From: Bradyrhizobium algeriense
GTDB lineage: Bacteria > Pseudomonadota > Alphaproteobacteria > Rhizobiales > Xanthobacteraceae
Assembly (NCBI RefSeq): GCF_036924595.1
Contig: NZ_JAZHRV010000001.1
Span: forward strand, 5,580,001-5,644,000
Length of the DNA: 64,000 nucleotides
Reading direction: 5' to 3'
Below the pieces are notes generated by a model. It did no database searches. It worked only from the letters and a program-made list of their open reading frames with translations, and had not been told where the DNA came from. Each line of letters opens with the position of its first letter. The stretch's first letter is position 1. This document shows positions 1-9,133 of the stretch, in pieces. The position numbers were made by a program, and so were the translations under genes.

Positions 1-952
1 CCGGCGGCAGCTTTGCGATTTCGCGTTCGAGAATTTCGCGCGAGGCCGGATATTCGTCGCGGAGGTAGATGTAGACGTCGGTGGCCTCGACCACGTGCGC
101 GCCGATCAGCATGCCCTCGATGAAGCGATGCGGATCGGTTTCGAGATAGAAGCGATCCTTGAAGGTGCCGGGCTCGCCCTCGTCGCCATTGATCGCCATC
201 AGCCGCGGACCGGGTTCGCCGAGCACCGCGCGCCACTTTCGTCCGGTCGGGAAGCCCGCGCCGCCGAGCCCGCGCAGCGAGGCGTCGTCGAGCGACTTCA
301 GCAAATCTTCTTTTGTCATCGCGCCGGAGCGCAGGCTACTCAGCAGCTTGTAGCCGCCGCCAGCGACATAGGCGTCGTAGTCGACATATTTCGGCAGATG
401 CGCATGCGTCTCGCCGCCCTTCACCGCGGCGAGCACGTTCGTGACCGTCGCATGATCGACGAAGTGATGGCCGACCTCGGCGGCAGGCGCGGTGTCGCAG
501 CGGCCGACGCAGGGCGCGCGCACCACGCGAACTCCGGGGCCGGCACTGTCCTGCAACTCATGCAGCAGCTTTTCCGCGCCCATCATGGCGCAGGTAAGCG
601 AATCGCAGACGCGGATGGTCAGAGGCGCGATGTCAGGCTCGCCTTCCTTCACCACGTCGAAATGGGCGTAGAAGGTCGCGGTCTCGAACACTTCCGCAAA
701 CGACAGCTTCATCTCGTCAGCCAGCGCCGCGAGATGCGCCGCCGAGATCTGGTGATATTTGTCCTGGATCAGGTGCAGGTGCTCGATCAGAAGATCACGC
801 CGCCGCGGCCGGTCGCCGAGTAGAAGCTCGATCTCGTGGGCGGCGGTGGGATCGACCTGGCGGCCCTTGGGGGTCGCCTTGGCCCGCTTCCGTCCCGCGC
901 CCGGATGTTCGAACGAGCGGACTTTCTGTAAGTCCTGTACGTCGTGATCCAT
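1..952 (-). CDS. fdsB: NAD-dependent formate dehydrogenase beta subunit, fused NuoE/NuoF type (partial)
   Basis: The reading frame starts at an ATG at 952 (MDHDVQDLQK) and runs off the left edge, so only about 317 residues are visible. Residues about 35-190 form a NuoE/thioredoxin-like [2Fe-2S] domain with cluster cysteines in VCDSLTCAMMG and APCVGRCDTAPA. From about residue 230 the NuoF-like FMN/NADH-binding domain begins, with GLGGAGFPTGRKW and NGDEGEPGTFKDR. In the family this subunit passes electrons from the molybdenum formate dehydrogenase to NAD+ in the cytoplasm. The catalytic subunit probably lies beyond the window. Nearby mobA, mobB, moeA, fdhD and the formate transporter support the assignment. 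A NAD-reducing hydrogenase subunit is the main alternative and is less likely in this setting. Confidence 0.88.
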   Translation of the reverse strand, partial: MDHDVQDLQKVRSFEHPGAGRKRAKATPKGRQVDPTAAHEIELLLGDRPRRRDLLIEHLHLIQDKYHQISAAHLAALADEMKLSFAEVFETATFYAHFDVVKEGEPDIAPLTIRVCDSLTCAMMGAEKLLHELQDSAGPGVRVVRAPCVGRCDTAPAAEVGHHFVDHATVTNVLAAVKGGETHAHLPKYVDYDAYVAGGGYKLLSSLRSGAMTKEDLLKSLDDASLRGLGGAGFPTGRKWRAVLGEPGPRLMAINGDEGEPGTFKDRFYLETDPHRFIEGMLIGAHVVEATDVYIYLRDEYPASREILEREIAKLPP

Positions 953-999
953 TGAAAAATCTCATCCCTGCTTATCGTCTAGCGCAAGCTTAGTTCGTG

Positions 1000-1014
1000 G
1001 CATGCCAGATGCCA
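1000..1014 (-). promoter_or_regulatory. Possible sigma-54 promoter of the formate dehydrogenase gene
   Basis: The minus strand reads TGGCATCTGGCATGC, with GG and GC separated by ten bases as in -24/-12 promoters. The match to TGGCAC-N5-TTGC is imperfect (T for C, A for T). It ends about 48 bases before the ATG at 952, a sensible distance. The rest of the stretch 953-1257 contains no gene that I can support. Confidence 0.35.
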
Positions 1015-1211
1015 AGCGAATTGTGGCGTCTTGATAAGCGTTTAAGTTGCTACCGGTGGCGCGGTTTGGCGTTCGAGCCCTCAGCGTTCCTCGCCGGTGC
1101 CACCTTGGCTGCTGGAAAGATGAGTACTCGAAATGACCGCAAGATCAATAAAGCCATCGCATGCTGCGATTGCGAACACCTATCGATCGGCCGGTCGGAA
1201 CCGAGGTCGGA

Positions 1212-1251
1212 AGACGCCGCGGGAAACCATGATAGCGGTCCCGCGACGTCT
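1212..1251 (-). terminator. Hairpin just after the antiporter stop codon
   Basis: Arms 1212-1224 and 1239-1251 are 13 bases long and complementary except at one position, with a 14-base loop. The hairpin starts seven bases past the stop codon of the antiporter gene. No clear T run follows, so termination is plausible but not certain. Confidence 0.45.
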
Positions 1252-1257
1252 CCGTCG

Positions 1258-2913
1258 TCAGAATATCTTGACGGCGCTTTCCAGCGTCTTCCACACGCCC
1301 CAGGCGAGCGGGATGCCGACAAACGCCCAGAACAGCGCGGTCTTGGCGTCGAGCCCGCCGAACCCGATGCCGTAGGAGCCCGACGGTCCCGACTGGCCTG
1401 CGCTGGCCGTCGCCGCCTGCAATTTGGCGACCTCGGCATCGCTCATGTGCCATTTTTTATCGACCGGCTTGATCAGGTAGTTGCAGATCAGGCCCGCGAT
1501 CAGCATGGCACACAGGATGTACATCGTCGTGTTGTAGAGCTGGTCACGCGGCACGCCGGCGGCAAGCTGGAACTCGCGGATGTAGTTCACAACCACGGGA
1601 CCGATGATGCCGGCGGTCGACCACGCCGTCAGCAGCCGGCCGTGGATGGCGCCGACGAACTGGGTGCCGAACATGTCAGCGAGATAGGCCGGCACCGTGG
1701 CGAAGCCGCCGCCATACATCGACAGGATGATGCCGAAGCCGAGCACGAACAGAAGCTTCGAGCCCATTGCGGCGAAGGTCGGCGCCAGCGCGTAGAGCAC
1801 GATGCCCAGGATGAAGAACGTGTAATAAGTGTTCTTGCGGCCCATCTTGTCCGACAGCGACGCCCAAAAGAAGCGGCCGCCGATGTTGAACAGCGAGAGC
1901 AGGCCGGCGAAACCGGCCGCGATGCCGGCAATCGTCGCCTTCTGCGCCGCGTCGAGCTGGTTGAAGCCAACGTCGGGCAATCCGATCAGCTTGCCGGCGA
2001 AGATTTCCTGCAACATCGGCGAAGCCATGCCGATCACGCCGATACCGGCCGACACGTTCAGGCAGAGCACCCACCAGATCAGCCAGAACTGCGGCGTCTT
2101 ATGCGCGTCCTTCAGATGAACATGATTCTGCGAGATCATCGCATTGGCTTTGGTCGGCGGAGTCCAGCCCTCGGGCCGCCAGCCCGCCGGCGGAATCCGG
2201 TAGCGGAAGGCGCCGATCATCATGAACACGAAATAGATGGCGCCCATCGCGATGAAGGTTTCCCAGGCGCCGACCGAGGTCGGCGACTTGAAATAGTTCA
2301 TCAGCAGGTTCGCCAGCGGCGCACCGATCATGGCGCCGCCGCCAAAGCCCATGATGGCCATGCCGGTCGCCATGCCGCGCCGGTCCGGAAACCATTTCAC
2401 CAGCGTCGACACCGGCGAGATGTAACCGAGGCCGAGCCCGATGCCGCCGATGACGCCGGAGCCGAGCCACAGCAGCCACAGTTGATGGGTGATGATGCCG
2501 ATCGCGCCGAGCACGAGACCGCCGCACCAGCACAGCGCCGACACGAAGCCTGCCTTGCGCGGTCCGACGCGCTCCAGCCAGCCGCCCCAGATCGCGGCGG
2601 AAACGCCGAGCAGCACGAAAAACAGCGTGTACATCCAGCCCATGCTGGCGACCTTCCAGTCACAGGTGGTGGTGAAGAGTTCCTGCACCAGCGTCATGTC
2701 GGGGCATGCCTTCGGCGCGGTCACGCCGATCGCGCGCGACAGCGGCAGCCAGAACACGCTGAAGCCATAGGCCATGCCGATGCACAGATGAATGCAAAGC
2801 GCCGCCGGCGGCACCAGCCAGCGATTGAAGCCGGCTGTCGCAATCGTCCGCTCTTTGTCAAGGAATCCCGTTCCGGCACCGGGTATACTCCCGGCGCTGC
2901 TGATTGTTGTCAT
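1258..2913 (-). CDS. MFS oxalate/formate antiporter-like transporter
   Basis: This 551-residue inner-membrane protein has about 12 predicted membrane segments and the MFS signature region (GWLERVGPRKAGF, then SLSDKMGRKNTYY in the second half). The sequence resembles the oxalate/formate antiporter (OFA) family, which exchanges oxalate for formate or moves related small carboxylates. The start MTTISSAG at 2913 is preferred over upstream in-frame starts because GGGGAAA lies at a proper ribosome-binding distance. Its place between formate dehydrogenase and a two-component system suggests uptake of oxalate or formate. The substrate is inferred. A sigma-54 promoter lies about 290 bases upstream. 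Confidence 0.8.
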   Translation of the reverse strand: MTTISSAGSIPGAGTGFLDKERTIATAGFNRWLVPPAALCIHLCIGMAYGFSVFWLPLSRAIGVTAPKACPDMTLVQELFTTTCDWKVASMGWMYTLFFVLLGVSAAIWGGWLERVGPRKAGFVSALCWCGGLVLGAIGIITHQLWLLWLGSGVIGGIGLGLGYISPVSTLVKWFPDRRGMATGMAIMGFGGGAMIGAPLANLLMNYFKSPTSVGAWETFIAMGAIYFVFMMIGAFRYRIPPAGWRPEGWTPPTKANAMISQNHVHLKDAHKTPQFWLIWWVLCLNVSAGIGVIGMASPMLQEIFAGKLIGLPDVGFNQLDAAQKATIAGIAAGFAGLLSLFNIGGRFFWASLSDKMGRKNTYYTFFILGIVLYALAPTFAAMGSKLLFVLGFGIILSMYGGGFATVPAYLADMFGTQFVGAIHGRLLTAWSTAGIIGPVVVNYIREFQLAAGVPRDQLYNTTMYILCAMLIAGLICNYLIKPVDKKWHMSDAEVAKLQAATASAGQSGPSGSYGIGFGGLDAKTALFWAFVGIPLAWGVWKTLESAVKIF

Positions 2914-3205
2914 CGCTATTTTCCCCTGCAGCCCATGTTGAATTGGGCGTTTTTTGACGTCTTCGATCCCGTCGTCTTCAGCCACGCAGTGGAACAGCCC
3001 CATCCTGCTGTCCCACGCAATTCCGGAACGCGCGGGGACCGCCACGCGCATTCGAGAATCCACCCTGATGTTTTGATTGTGCTCGCAGCCATGCCGGCCA
3101 ATTGAGGTGAGATTTTGCCGGCATGAGATGCGCGGCCGACAGCTCAACCCGACTGCACACCGCTAGTCATCGCTCCTCCCCTTTCAACTTGTTGAAGAGG
3201 AGTGA

Positions 3206-3220
3206 GCAATCCGTGTGCCA
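3206..3220 (-). promoter_or_regulatory. Sigma-54 (-24/-12) promoter driving the antiporter gene
   Basis: The minus strand reads TGGCACACGGATTGC. This is a full match to the sigma-54 core TGGCAC-N5-TTGC, with ten bases between GG and GC. It points at the antiporter, whose ATG is about 290 bases downstream, so the leader would be long. The NtrC-type activator gene lies just upstream in the same cluster and would be the natural partner of this promoter. Confidence 0.8.
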
Positions 3221-3280
3221 AATCGCACGATGCAAGAAATCAATGACTTGTGAGTGACCGCGCGGCGACTCAAGACAAAA

Positions 3281-3307
3281 TGTCCGGACTCTCCGGACAA
3301 AATGTCC
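3281..3307 (-). promoter_or_regulatory. Likely upstream activator sites: tandem GGACA-TTT-TGTCC palindromes
   Basis: On the minus strand GGACATTTTGTC occurs twice, 21 bases apart. The first copy is a perfect GGACA-TTT-TGTCC palindrome. Between them TGTCCGGA and TCCGGACA (3281-3299) form an 8-base inverted repeat with a 3-base spacer. The block lies about 60-100 bases upstream of the -24 element of the sigma-54 promoter, the expected place for enhancer sites of an NtrC-family activator. Binding by the adjacent regulator is inferred. Confidence 0.6.
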
Positions 3308-3320
3308 AATCCGTCGGGGA

Positions 3321-5346
3321 TCAGTCGGCTTCCGGAAGCCACACGCGGAATATGCTTCCGCGGCCGACTTCACTTTCCACCGTGATCTGGCCGCGCTGGC
3401 GCTTGATCAATGTCTGACTTATGGAAAGACCAAGGCCCGTACCCTCGCGGCGCTTCGTCGTGAAGAAGGGATCGAACACCTTCTCCACCATATCCGCTGG
3501 CATGCCAACACCGGTGTCGGCCACTTCGATGACGATGCCCGGATTGCCGTCCCGCTCGGCGTCGAATGACCGCAGCGCAAGCATCCCGCCGTCCGGCATG
3601 GCATGGATCGCGTTGACGATCAGGTTGATCACGACCTGCTGCAGTTCGGTGCGGTTCATCAGGACCAGGCGGCTGGCCCGATCCTCTCTCACCACGTCGA
3701 TTTCCGTCTTGTTCAGGAGATGCTGCACCAGCGGCAGGCAATCCGCCACGACGCTTCCGGGCGCATGACGCTCGACATAGCCGGCATACTCTTCCGGCCG
3801 GGCAAACTGCAAGAGCTTGGTGATGATCTGGCTGATGCGATGGATCTGCTCGTCGAGCAGGCGGAATTCGACCTTGGCCTTTTCGACGTCAGGGCCGATC
3901 ACGCTGCGGATGACGTCGAGATTGCCCTGCATCACCGCGATCGGGTTGTTGATCTCATGGGCCGACGCCGGCGGTGATTTCGCCGATCGCGGCGAGCTTT
4001 TCGGACATGATGAGCTGCTTGGTGGTCGCCTCCAGCTTCAGATTGGCGTGCTCGAGATCCCGCGTTCGCTCGCGTACCCGCGTGTTCAACTCCTCGTTCC
4101 ACTCCCGCAACTGACGGTCGCGCTCCTGGATCTGGTCGAGCAGGGTATCGAGGTGAAACGCCACGCGACCGATCTCGTCGCCCGACGCCGGCAGTTTGGT
4201 GCGGGCGGACAAATTGCCGCTCTCCACTTCGCCGATCGTCGTCGTAACGCGCTCGAGCGGCATGAATATCGACTGCGCCCAGCGCAGGAAGATCGGCACG
4301 GTTGCCGCCGTGATCACGATGAATGCGAGCGCGATGATCAGCAGCGTCTCAAACTTCGCGTCACTGAACGGCTTTTGCAGGAAGCCGACATAGAGCATGC
4401 CGACACGCTTGCCGTAGCTGTCGACCAGCGGCTCATAGGCCGAAATGTACCAGTCGTTGACCACGAACGCGCTATCGAGCCAGGTGCGTCCCTCGTCCAT
4501 GACAGCAGAACGCACGGCCGCTGATACGCGCGTGCCGAGCGCGCGGCGCCCTTCAAACAGCCGGACGTTGGTGGAGATCCGCACGTCGTCGAGGAACAGC
4601 GTCGCCGTTCCCTGGCTGCCCTCAGGGAGGCTGGCCGCCCGATAGACGAGGTCGTTGATCGTATCGATGAATTCCAGGTTTTGATTGAGCAGAATGCCGC
4701 CGACCAACGCAGCCGGCGCTCCCCCCGGAGTCGTTGCCCGGCTCGCCGCATGCACGACCATGCCGTGCGTTTCCGTGCTGCGGTCGGTCGGCACGGCGTT
4801 CGGCGTCGGCACCAGGTCGAGACGCGCGCGTTCGGCCAGAACAGGCGAAATCGCCGCAAGCTCATCATTGGTGAAGATGTCGATGCCGGCTGACGAGGCT
4901 TCCCCCGACAACGCCGAAGTGATGATCGGCCAGTCGCCCTTTGGCCGTCCAGGAAACGCGGGTGACGAGACGAGGATCTTTCCGCTGGAGTCTACCAGGT
5001 AGAGAAAGTCGAGACCTATCTCCTTGCGGGAGCTTTCGAGCAGGTCGCCCACGGCGGACAGCGGAGCATGCTCTTCCACATCGCGGAAGCGGGCCGAGAG
5101 GCCGAGCGCGCGGATCTGAACGCCGGTTTTTTCGAGAATGCGGGCCAGATATTGGTGGGCGATGGTGAGATCGCCATTCACCTTCGAGATCAGCGTCGCA
5201 TCGAATCTCGCGTTCCAGCGATAGACGGCAACTCCGAGCAGCAGCGGCAGGATGACCAGCATGGGCAACAATGCAATGGCGAGCAGCCGGAAGCGGACGG
5301 ATCGCCCGCGCACCGGTCCGTCCGTGCGGCCTGCCCGGTCAGCCAT
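3321..5346 (-). pseudogene. Sensor histidine kinase, frameshifted at the H-box
   Basis: The start ATG at 5346 overlaps the regulator stop (ATGGCTGA), so the pair is cotranscribed. The N-terminal part has a membrane segment at about residues 17-37, a periplasmic Cache-like sensor of about 270 residues, a second membrane segment, HAMP and a coiled coil. It runs to GEITAGV and then hits a stop at 3955-3957. The expected AHEINNP histidine motif continues in the +1 frame; one extra base near 3961-3963 explains the break. The C-terminal part has an N-box (INLIVNAIHAM), DTGVGM, FDPFFTTK and GTGLGLSIS, so the ATPase domain is otherwise intact. Restored, the protein would have about 674 residues. It may be a real inactivating mutation or a sequencing error. 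Confidence 0.85.
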
Positions 5347-6772
5347 TCCATAACGCAAGCTTGCGATCGATGGTCTTGCGCGAGACCCCGAGCCGCCGCG
5401 CCGCTTCCTCACGGTTGCCGCCGGTCTCCTTCAGCACTGAAAGAATGTGGCGACGCTCCATGTCCGCCAGACTGTCGGCGGTGGCGACCTGCCCGTCGTT
5501 CCGCGGTCCGGCGAAATCGTCCGGGAACGCGCCGAGGATCAGCGTGCGTTCGATCAGATTGCGCAGCTCCCGCACATTGCCCGGCCAGTCGTAACTCGCC
5601 AATGCGGCACGAACCGCGCTGTCGATCGTAACCGGCGGCATGCCGAGCTGTGTCGAGAGCTTGCTCATGAAGATGGTGGCGAGCTCCTGCACGTCGTCGC
5701 CGCGGTCCTTCAACAGCGGCAGGTGAATCTGCATGACGTTCAGGCGGTAGTAGAGGTCGGCTCGAAAGCGCCCCTTTTCCACTTCCTTCGGCAGGTCGGC
5801 ATTGGTCGCAAAGATGAAGCGGAGATCGACCGGCACTTCACGCTCGGAGCCGACGGGACGGACGCGGCGGTCCTCCAGAACGCGGAGCAGCTTGCTCTGC
5901 ATCGGCAGCGGCAGTTCGCCGATTTCATCCAGAAATAATGTGCCGCCATGCGCATAAAGGAACAGGCCCTCGCGCCCGCTGTCTGCGCCGGTGAAGGCTC
6001 CCTTGATGTGGCCGAACAGTTCGGCCTCGATCATGTCGGGCGGAATGGCTGCGCAGTTGACCGGCACGAAAGGCTTGTCGGCGCGGTCGGACAGCGAATG
6101 AATCGAGCGCGCCGCGACTTCCTTGCCGGTGCCGGATTCGCCGGTCAGCAGGATCGACGTCGGCAGGCGGGCGACGCGGGCAATGGTTTCCCGCACGCTG
6201 CGGGTCGCCGGCGACGCCCCGATCAGATTGTCGCGCAGGAAGGTGCGATCGGAGGAAGCGCGCAGCGCATAGCGCAGCACATAATTCTCACGCTGCAGCC
6301 GGACCCGGTCGAGACAACGCGCCACCGCGTTCAGGATCTGGTTCGAGCGGAACGGTTTCAGCACGAAATCGACCGCGCCGGCGCGCAGCGCCTGAATCGC
6401 GGTGTCGAGATCGGCATAGGCCGTGATCAGGATCGCATCGGCAAAGAAGCCGACGGCCCGCTGCTCGGCGAGCCAGTCGACGCCATTCTTGCCCGGCATG
6501 ATGTTGTCGAGGATGACGACGTCGAACCGGCTCTTGTCGAGCATGCGCGAGGCTTCGTCCGTGTCGGCCGCCTCCGCCACATGCTTGCAGCGCGGCCCCA
6601 GCGTGCGCACGAGAAAATTGCGCATCCCGGGCTCATCATCGACGATCAGGATCGAGGCCTGCGCCAGCGCGCTGAACTCAGGCCCACCGGCCGATCTGCC
6701 GAGTTTCCCCGCCTGCTCATTGACCATGGCAAGAGATGCCGCTGCGCTCGCCTTCGATGTCGGGAGGTTCAT
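5339..6772 (-). CDS. NtrC-family sigma-54-dependent response regulator
   Basis: The 477-residue protein has a receiver domain at about 40-155 (DDE acidic pocket, phospho-acceptor D in ILDNIMPG, KPF lysine). The sigma-54-activating AAA+ domain at about 180-410 has Walker A GESGTGKE, the sigma-54-contact loop GAFTGA and Walker B LFLDEIGE. A Fis-type helix-turn-helix follows at the C-terminus (EAARRLGVSRKTIDRKLA). It would activate a sigma-54 promoter by ATP hydrolysis when phosphorylated. The kinase gene overlaps its stop codon. I chose the ATG at 6772; an in-frame TTG at 6808 is also open. The sigma-54 promoter at 3206-3220 is a plausible target. Confidence 0.9.
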   Translation of the reverse strand: MNLPTSKASAAASLAMVNEQAGKLGRSAGGPEFSALAQASILIVDDEPGMRNFLVRTLGPRCKHVAEAADTDEASRMLDKSRFDVVILDNIMPGKNGVDWLAEQRAVGFFADAILITAYADLDTAIQALRAGAVDFVLKPFRSNQILNAVARCLDRVRLQRENYVLRYALRASSDRTFLRDNLIGASPATRSVRETIARVARLPTSILLTGESGTGKEVAARSIHSLSDRADKPFVPVNCAAIPPDMIEAELFGHIKGAFTGADSGREGLFLYAHGGTLFLDEIGELPLPMQSKLLRVLEDRRVRPVGSEREVPVDLRFIFATNADLPKEVEKGRFRADLYYRLNVMQIHLPLLKDRGDDVQELATIFMSKLSTQLGMPPVTIDSAVRAALASYDWPGNVRELRNLIERTLILGAFPDDFAGPRNDGQVATADSLADMERRHILSVLKETGGNREEAARRLGVSRKTIDRKLALWNG

Positions 6773-6859
6773 GCCGGGATTTGTAGGGCCGAATGTCGCA
6801 CCCGGCAACCGCTCGGTCGTCTAATTGACGAGCGAGGATCTTGTCCCCGCCCGGTCCGC

Positions 6860-7111
6860 TCAAGCATTTGTCTTTTCCGCGGAACCCATTGCTTTTTCTA
6901 TCAAAAAAACAATCCGGCCCTGGCTGCGCTCGGTAATCTCGACCTTGTCGCCGGTCTCGCGAATGAGGTTCGGGATATCGATCACCGACAGCGGATCGGT
7001 ACAGAGCACTTCCAGCCTGTCGCCGGGCGGCAACGTCTTCAGCGCCTTGCGCGTCTTCAATGCCGGCAAGGGACATTTCAGCCCGGCAAGATCGAGTTTT
7101 GTCGTCGTCAT
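6860..7111 (-). CDS. TusA/SirA-like sulfur-carrier protein
   Basis: The 83-residue protein (from MTTTKLDL) has the TusA-family signature LKCPLPALK, with the sulfur-carrying cysteine near residue 13, and the family's GDxLEVLxTDP segment. TusA-like proteins pass persulfide sulfur to acceptor enzymes. Together with fdhD, which sulfurates the formate dehydrogenase cofactor, and moeA immediately upstream, it probably serves sulfur delivery for molybdoenzymes, though this is inferred. An alternative start at 7153 overlaps the moeA stop codon (TGATG) and would add 14 residues; the family usually begins near MTTT, so I prefer 7111. Confidence 0.8.
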   Translation of the reverse strand: MTTTKLDLAGLKCPLPALKTRKALKTLPPGDRLEVLCTDPLSVIDIPNLIRETGDKVEITERSQGRIVFLIEKAMGSAEKTNA

Positions 7112-7152
7112 GCTCCGACCATGGCGAAGGGGCCCTGCATCGTCAACGGACA

Positions 7153-8409
7153 TCAGTTGATCAGGCTTGCATAGGACAGGAACCCGATCGTCTGGCCAGG
7201 CGTCACCTGCGTGAGTTCTTCGCCTAGTTCGACCAGGCCGTCAGTATCCGCCAGCGAAGACAAGAGGCCCGCGCCTTCGCGCGGAAACTTCACCGCTTCG
7301 AGCGCACCATCGGCGGCCTTGCGCAGGGTGACGCGGACATATTCGCGGCGGGCAATCTTCTTCTTGTAGCTGAATGCGGCGCGAACCGGCATCGGCAGCA
7401 GCGGCTCCGGCCGCGCACCCGACAGCGCGAGAATGGTCGGCCTCACCACGTGGACGAAGGTGACAAAACTCGCCACGGGATTGCCGGGCAAGCCAATGAA
7501 GGGCGTCCCGCCGATGATTCCCATCGCGACGGGACGTCCCGGCTTGATCGCCATCCGCCACAGCACCAGGCGGCCTACGCTTTCGACGCTCGCCTTGACG
7601 TGATCCTCTTCCCCGGTCGAAACGCCGCCGGTAGTGAGGATCAGATCGTGGCTGCCGGCCACCTCCTGCAGGGCGCGCGCGAGCGCGGCGCGATCATCCC
7701 TGAGGATGCCGAGATCGCTGACCTCGCAGCCGAGCCGCGACAACATCGTCACCAGCATGAAGCGGTTGGAATCGAACAATTGCGCCGCGGCGCGTGCTTC
7801 GCCCGGCGACGCCAGTTCGTTGCCGGTGGAGAACACCGCGACGCGAATACGCCTGACGACATCGAGCCCTGTCAGGCCGAAAGCTGCCGCGAGCGCGACA
7901 TCCTGCGGCCGCAGCCGCTGACCGGCCTTCAGTGCCGCAAAACCTGAGGGGATATCTTCGCCCGCCGGCCGCACATTGGCGCCGGGCTTGAGGCCCGCGG
8001 GAACCACGACCTTGTCGCCGTCGACGCGGACGTCTTCCTGCATGAACACGGTATCGGCGCCTTCCGGCATCGGCGCGCCGGTGAAGATGCGCGTCGCCTG
8101 CCCCGGCTTGAGCGGCGCAGATGCGGCGCTGCCCGCCTGAACGCGGCCGATCACCGGAAACGCCTGTTCTTCCTTTTGCGGCAGGTCGCGGCTGGAGACC
8201 GCATAGCCGTCGACGGCGGAATTGGTGAAGGGCGGCAGCGGCAGCGGCGCCAAAATATCGTGCTCGAGAATGCGGCCATCGGCGCGCGCGAGCGTAACCG
8301 TCTCGACATCAACGACCGGCGTCACGCGCGTCGCAATGAGACCGACCGCCTCATCGACCGACATCATCGGACCGCCGAAGGCAAAGCAATCGTCGGACAA
8401 TTGCGCCAT
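7153..8409 (-). CDS. moeA: Molybdopterin molybdenumtransferase MoeA
   Basis: The 418-residue length is normal for MoeA, which inserts molybdate into adenylylated molybdopterin in the cytoplasm. Visible family features are the N-terminal PPFTNSAVDGYA segment, GEDIPSG, the molybdopterin-binding domain motif TTGGVSTGEEDHVK, and GLPGNPVASFV near the C-terminal domain. The gene follows mobB on the same strand with an eight-base gap and its stop touches the TusA-like gene. It is the most canonical of three MoeA-type genes in this window. Confidence 0.93.
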   Translation of the reverse strand: MAQLSDDCFAFGGPMMSVDEAVGLIATRVTPVVDVETVTLARADGRILEHDILAPLPLPPFTNSAVDGYAVSSRDLPQKEEQAFPVIGRVQAGSAASAPLKPGQATRIFTGAPMPEGADTVFMQEDVRVDGDKVVVPAGLKPGANVRPAGEDIPSGFAALKAGQRLRPQDVALAAAFGLTGLDVVRRIRVAVFSTGNELASPGEARAAAQLFDSNRFMLVTMLSRLGCEVSDLGILRDDRAALARALQEVAGSHDLILTTGGVSTGEEDHVKASVESVGRLVLWRMAIKPGRPVAMGIIGGTPFIGLPGNPVASFVTFVHVVRPTILALSGARPEPLLPMPVRAAFSYKKKIARREYVRVTLRKAADGALEAVKFPREGAGLLSSLADTDGLVELGEELTQVTPGQTIGFLSYASLIN

Positions 8410-8417
8410 GTGCCTGA

Positions 8418-8945
8418 TCAGCCCTCAGTTTCGCATTTCGCCAGCACGTCCTCGAGCGATATCGCCGATTTCAGCATCATCGCCGCCACCGCTTCGATAT
8501 CATCGAGATGGGCGGTCGGCAGCGTGGTTTCAACCGGGGTGTCGGTCGCTACCCCGACGATGCCGGGATCGTCGGGGAACAGCAGCGGTTTTTCATTCGC
8601 GGCGCGATAGACCTCGATCTTGCGGTGCGGCTCGCGCTTGAAACCCTCGACGACGACGAGATCGACCGGCGACATCTTCGCCAGCAGTTCCGGCAGCCGC
8701 GGCTCGGCGGCACCACGCAGCTCGTGCATCAGGGCCCAGCGCTGGCTGGACGACACCAGCACTTCGGCCGCACCGGCTTGCCGATGCTTCCAGGAATCCT
8801 TGCCGGGCACGTCGACATCGAAGGCGTGATGGGCGTGCTTGATGACGGAAACGCGCAGGCCCTGTTTGTGCAATTGCGGGATCACCCGCGTCAGCAAGGT
8901 GGTCTTGCCGGCGCCGCTCCATCCCGCGAGGCCTATTACTTTCAT
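8418..8945 (-). CDS. mobB: Molybdopterin-guanine dinucleotide biosynthesis protein MobB
   Basis: The 175-residue GTP-binding protein starts at MKVIGLAGWSGAGKTT, which carries the P-loop GWSGAGKT, followed by the MobB-typical VIKHAHHAFDVD and DLVVVEGFK. MobB assists MobA in converting molybdopterin to the guanine dinucleotide form used by formate dehydrogenases. I placed the start at 8945; the longer frame would translate a palindromic intergenic repeat. moeA follows directly. Confidence 0.92.
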   Translation of the reverse strand: MKVIGLAGWSGAGKTTLLTRVIPQLHKQGLRVSVIKHAHHAFDVDVPGKDSWKHRQAGAAEVLVSSSQRWALMHELRGAAEPRLPELLAKMSPVDLVVVEGFKREPHRKIEVYRAANEKPLLFPDDPGIVGVATDTPVETTLPTAHLDDIEAVAAMMLKSAISLEDVLAKCETEG

Positions 8946-8974
8946 TTCATGCTCCGGCACCGGCGTCAGTATCG

Positions 8975-9064
8975 CCGTCATGCCCGGGCTTGTCCCGGGC
9001 ATCCACGTCTCGAACCGTCTCCGAAAGAAGACGTGGATGGCCGGGACAAGCCCGGCCATGACGG
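8975..9064. repeat. Large intergenic palindrome between mobB and fdhD
   Basis: The block begins CCGTCATGCCCGGGCTTGTC and ends with a near-complementary copy (GACAAGCCCGGCCATGACGG), giving arms of about 35 bases around a short centre. It sits between divergently oriented genes. Palindromes of this type are scattered through Bradyrhizobium-group genomes as REP-like elements (general knowledge). A strong cruciform or transcript hairpin is expected. Confidence 0.8.
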
Positions 9065-9133
9065 GTAGACCGTGACTTGTTCACTCCGGTGCTTATATCA
9101 GCCCCGGGACAAAGTCATGCTAACCTGCGTGCT

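Noticed and set aside
997..3105. 702-residue open frame on the + strand
   Set aside because: It is antisense to the MFS antiporter, is Arg/His/Gln-rich as shadow frames in GC-rich DNA are, and has no domain features.
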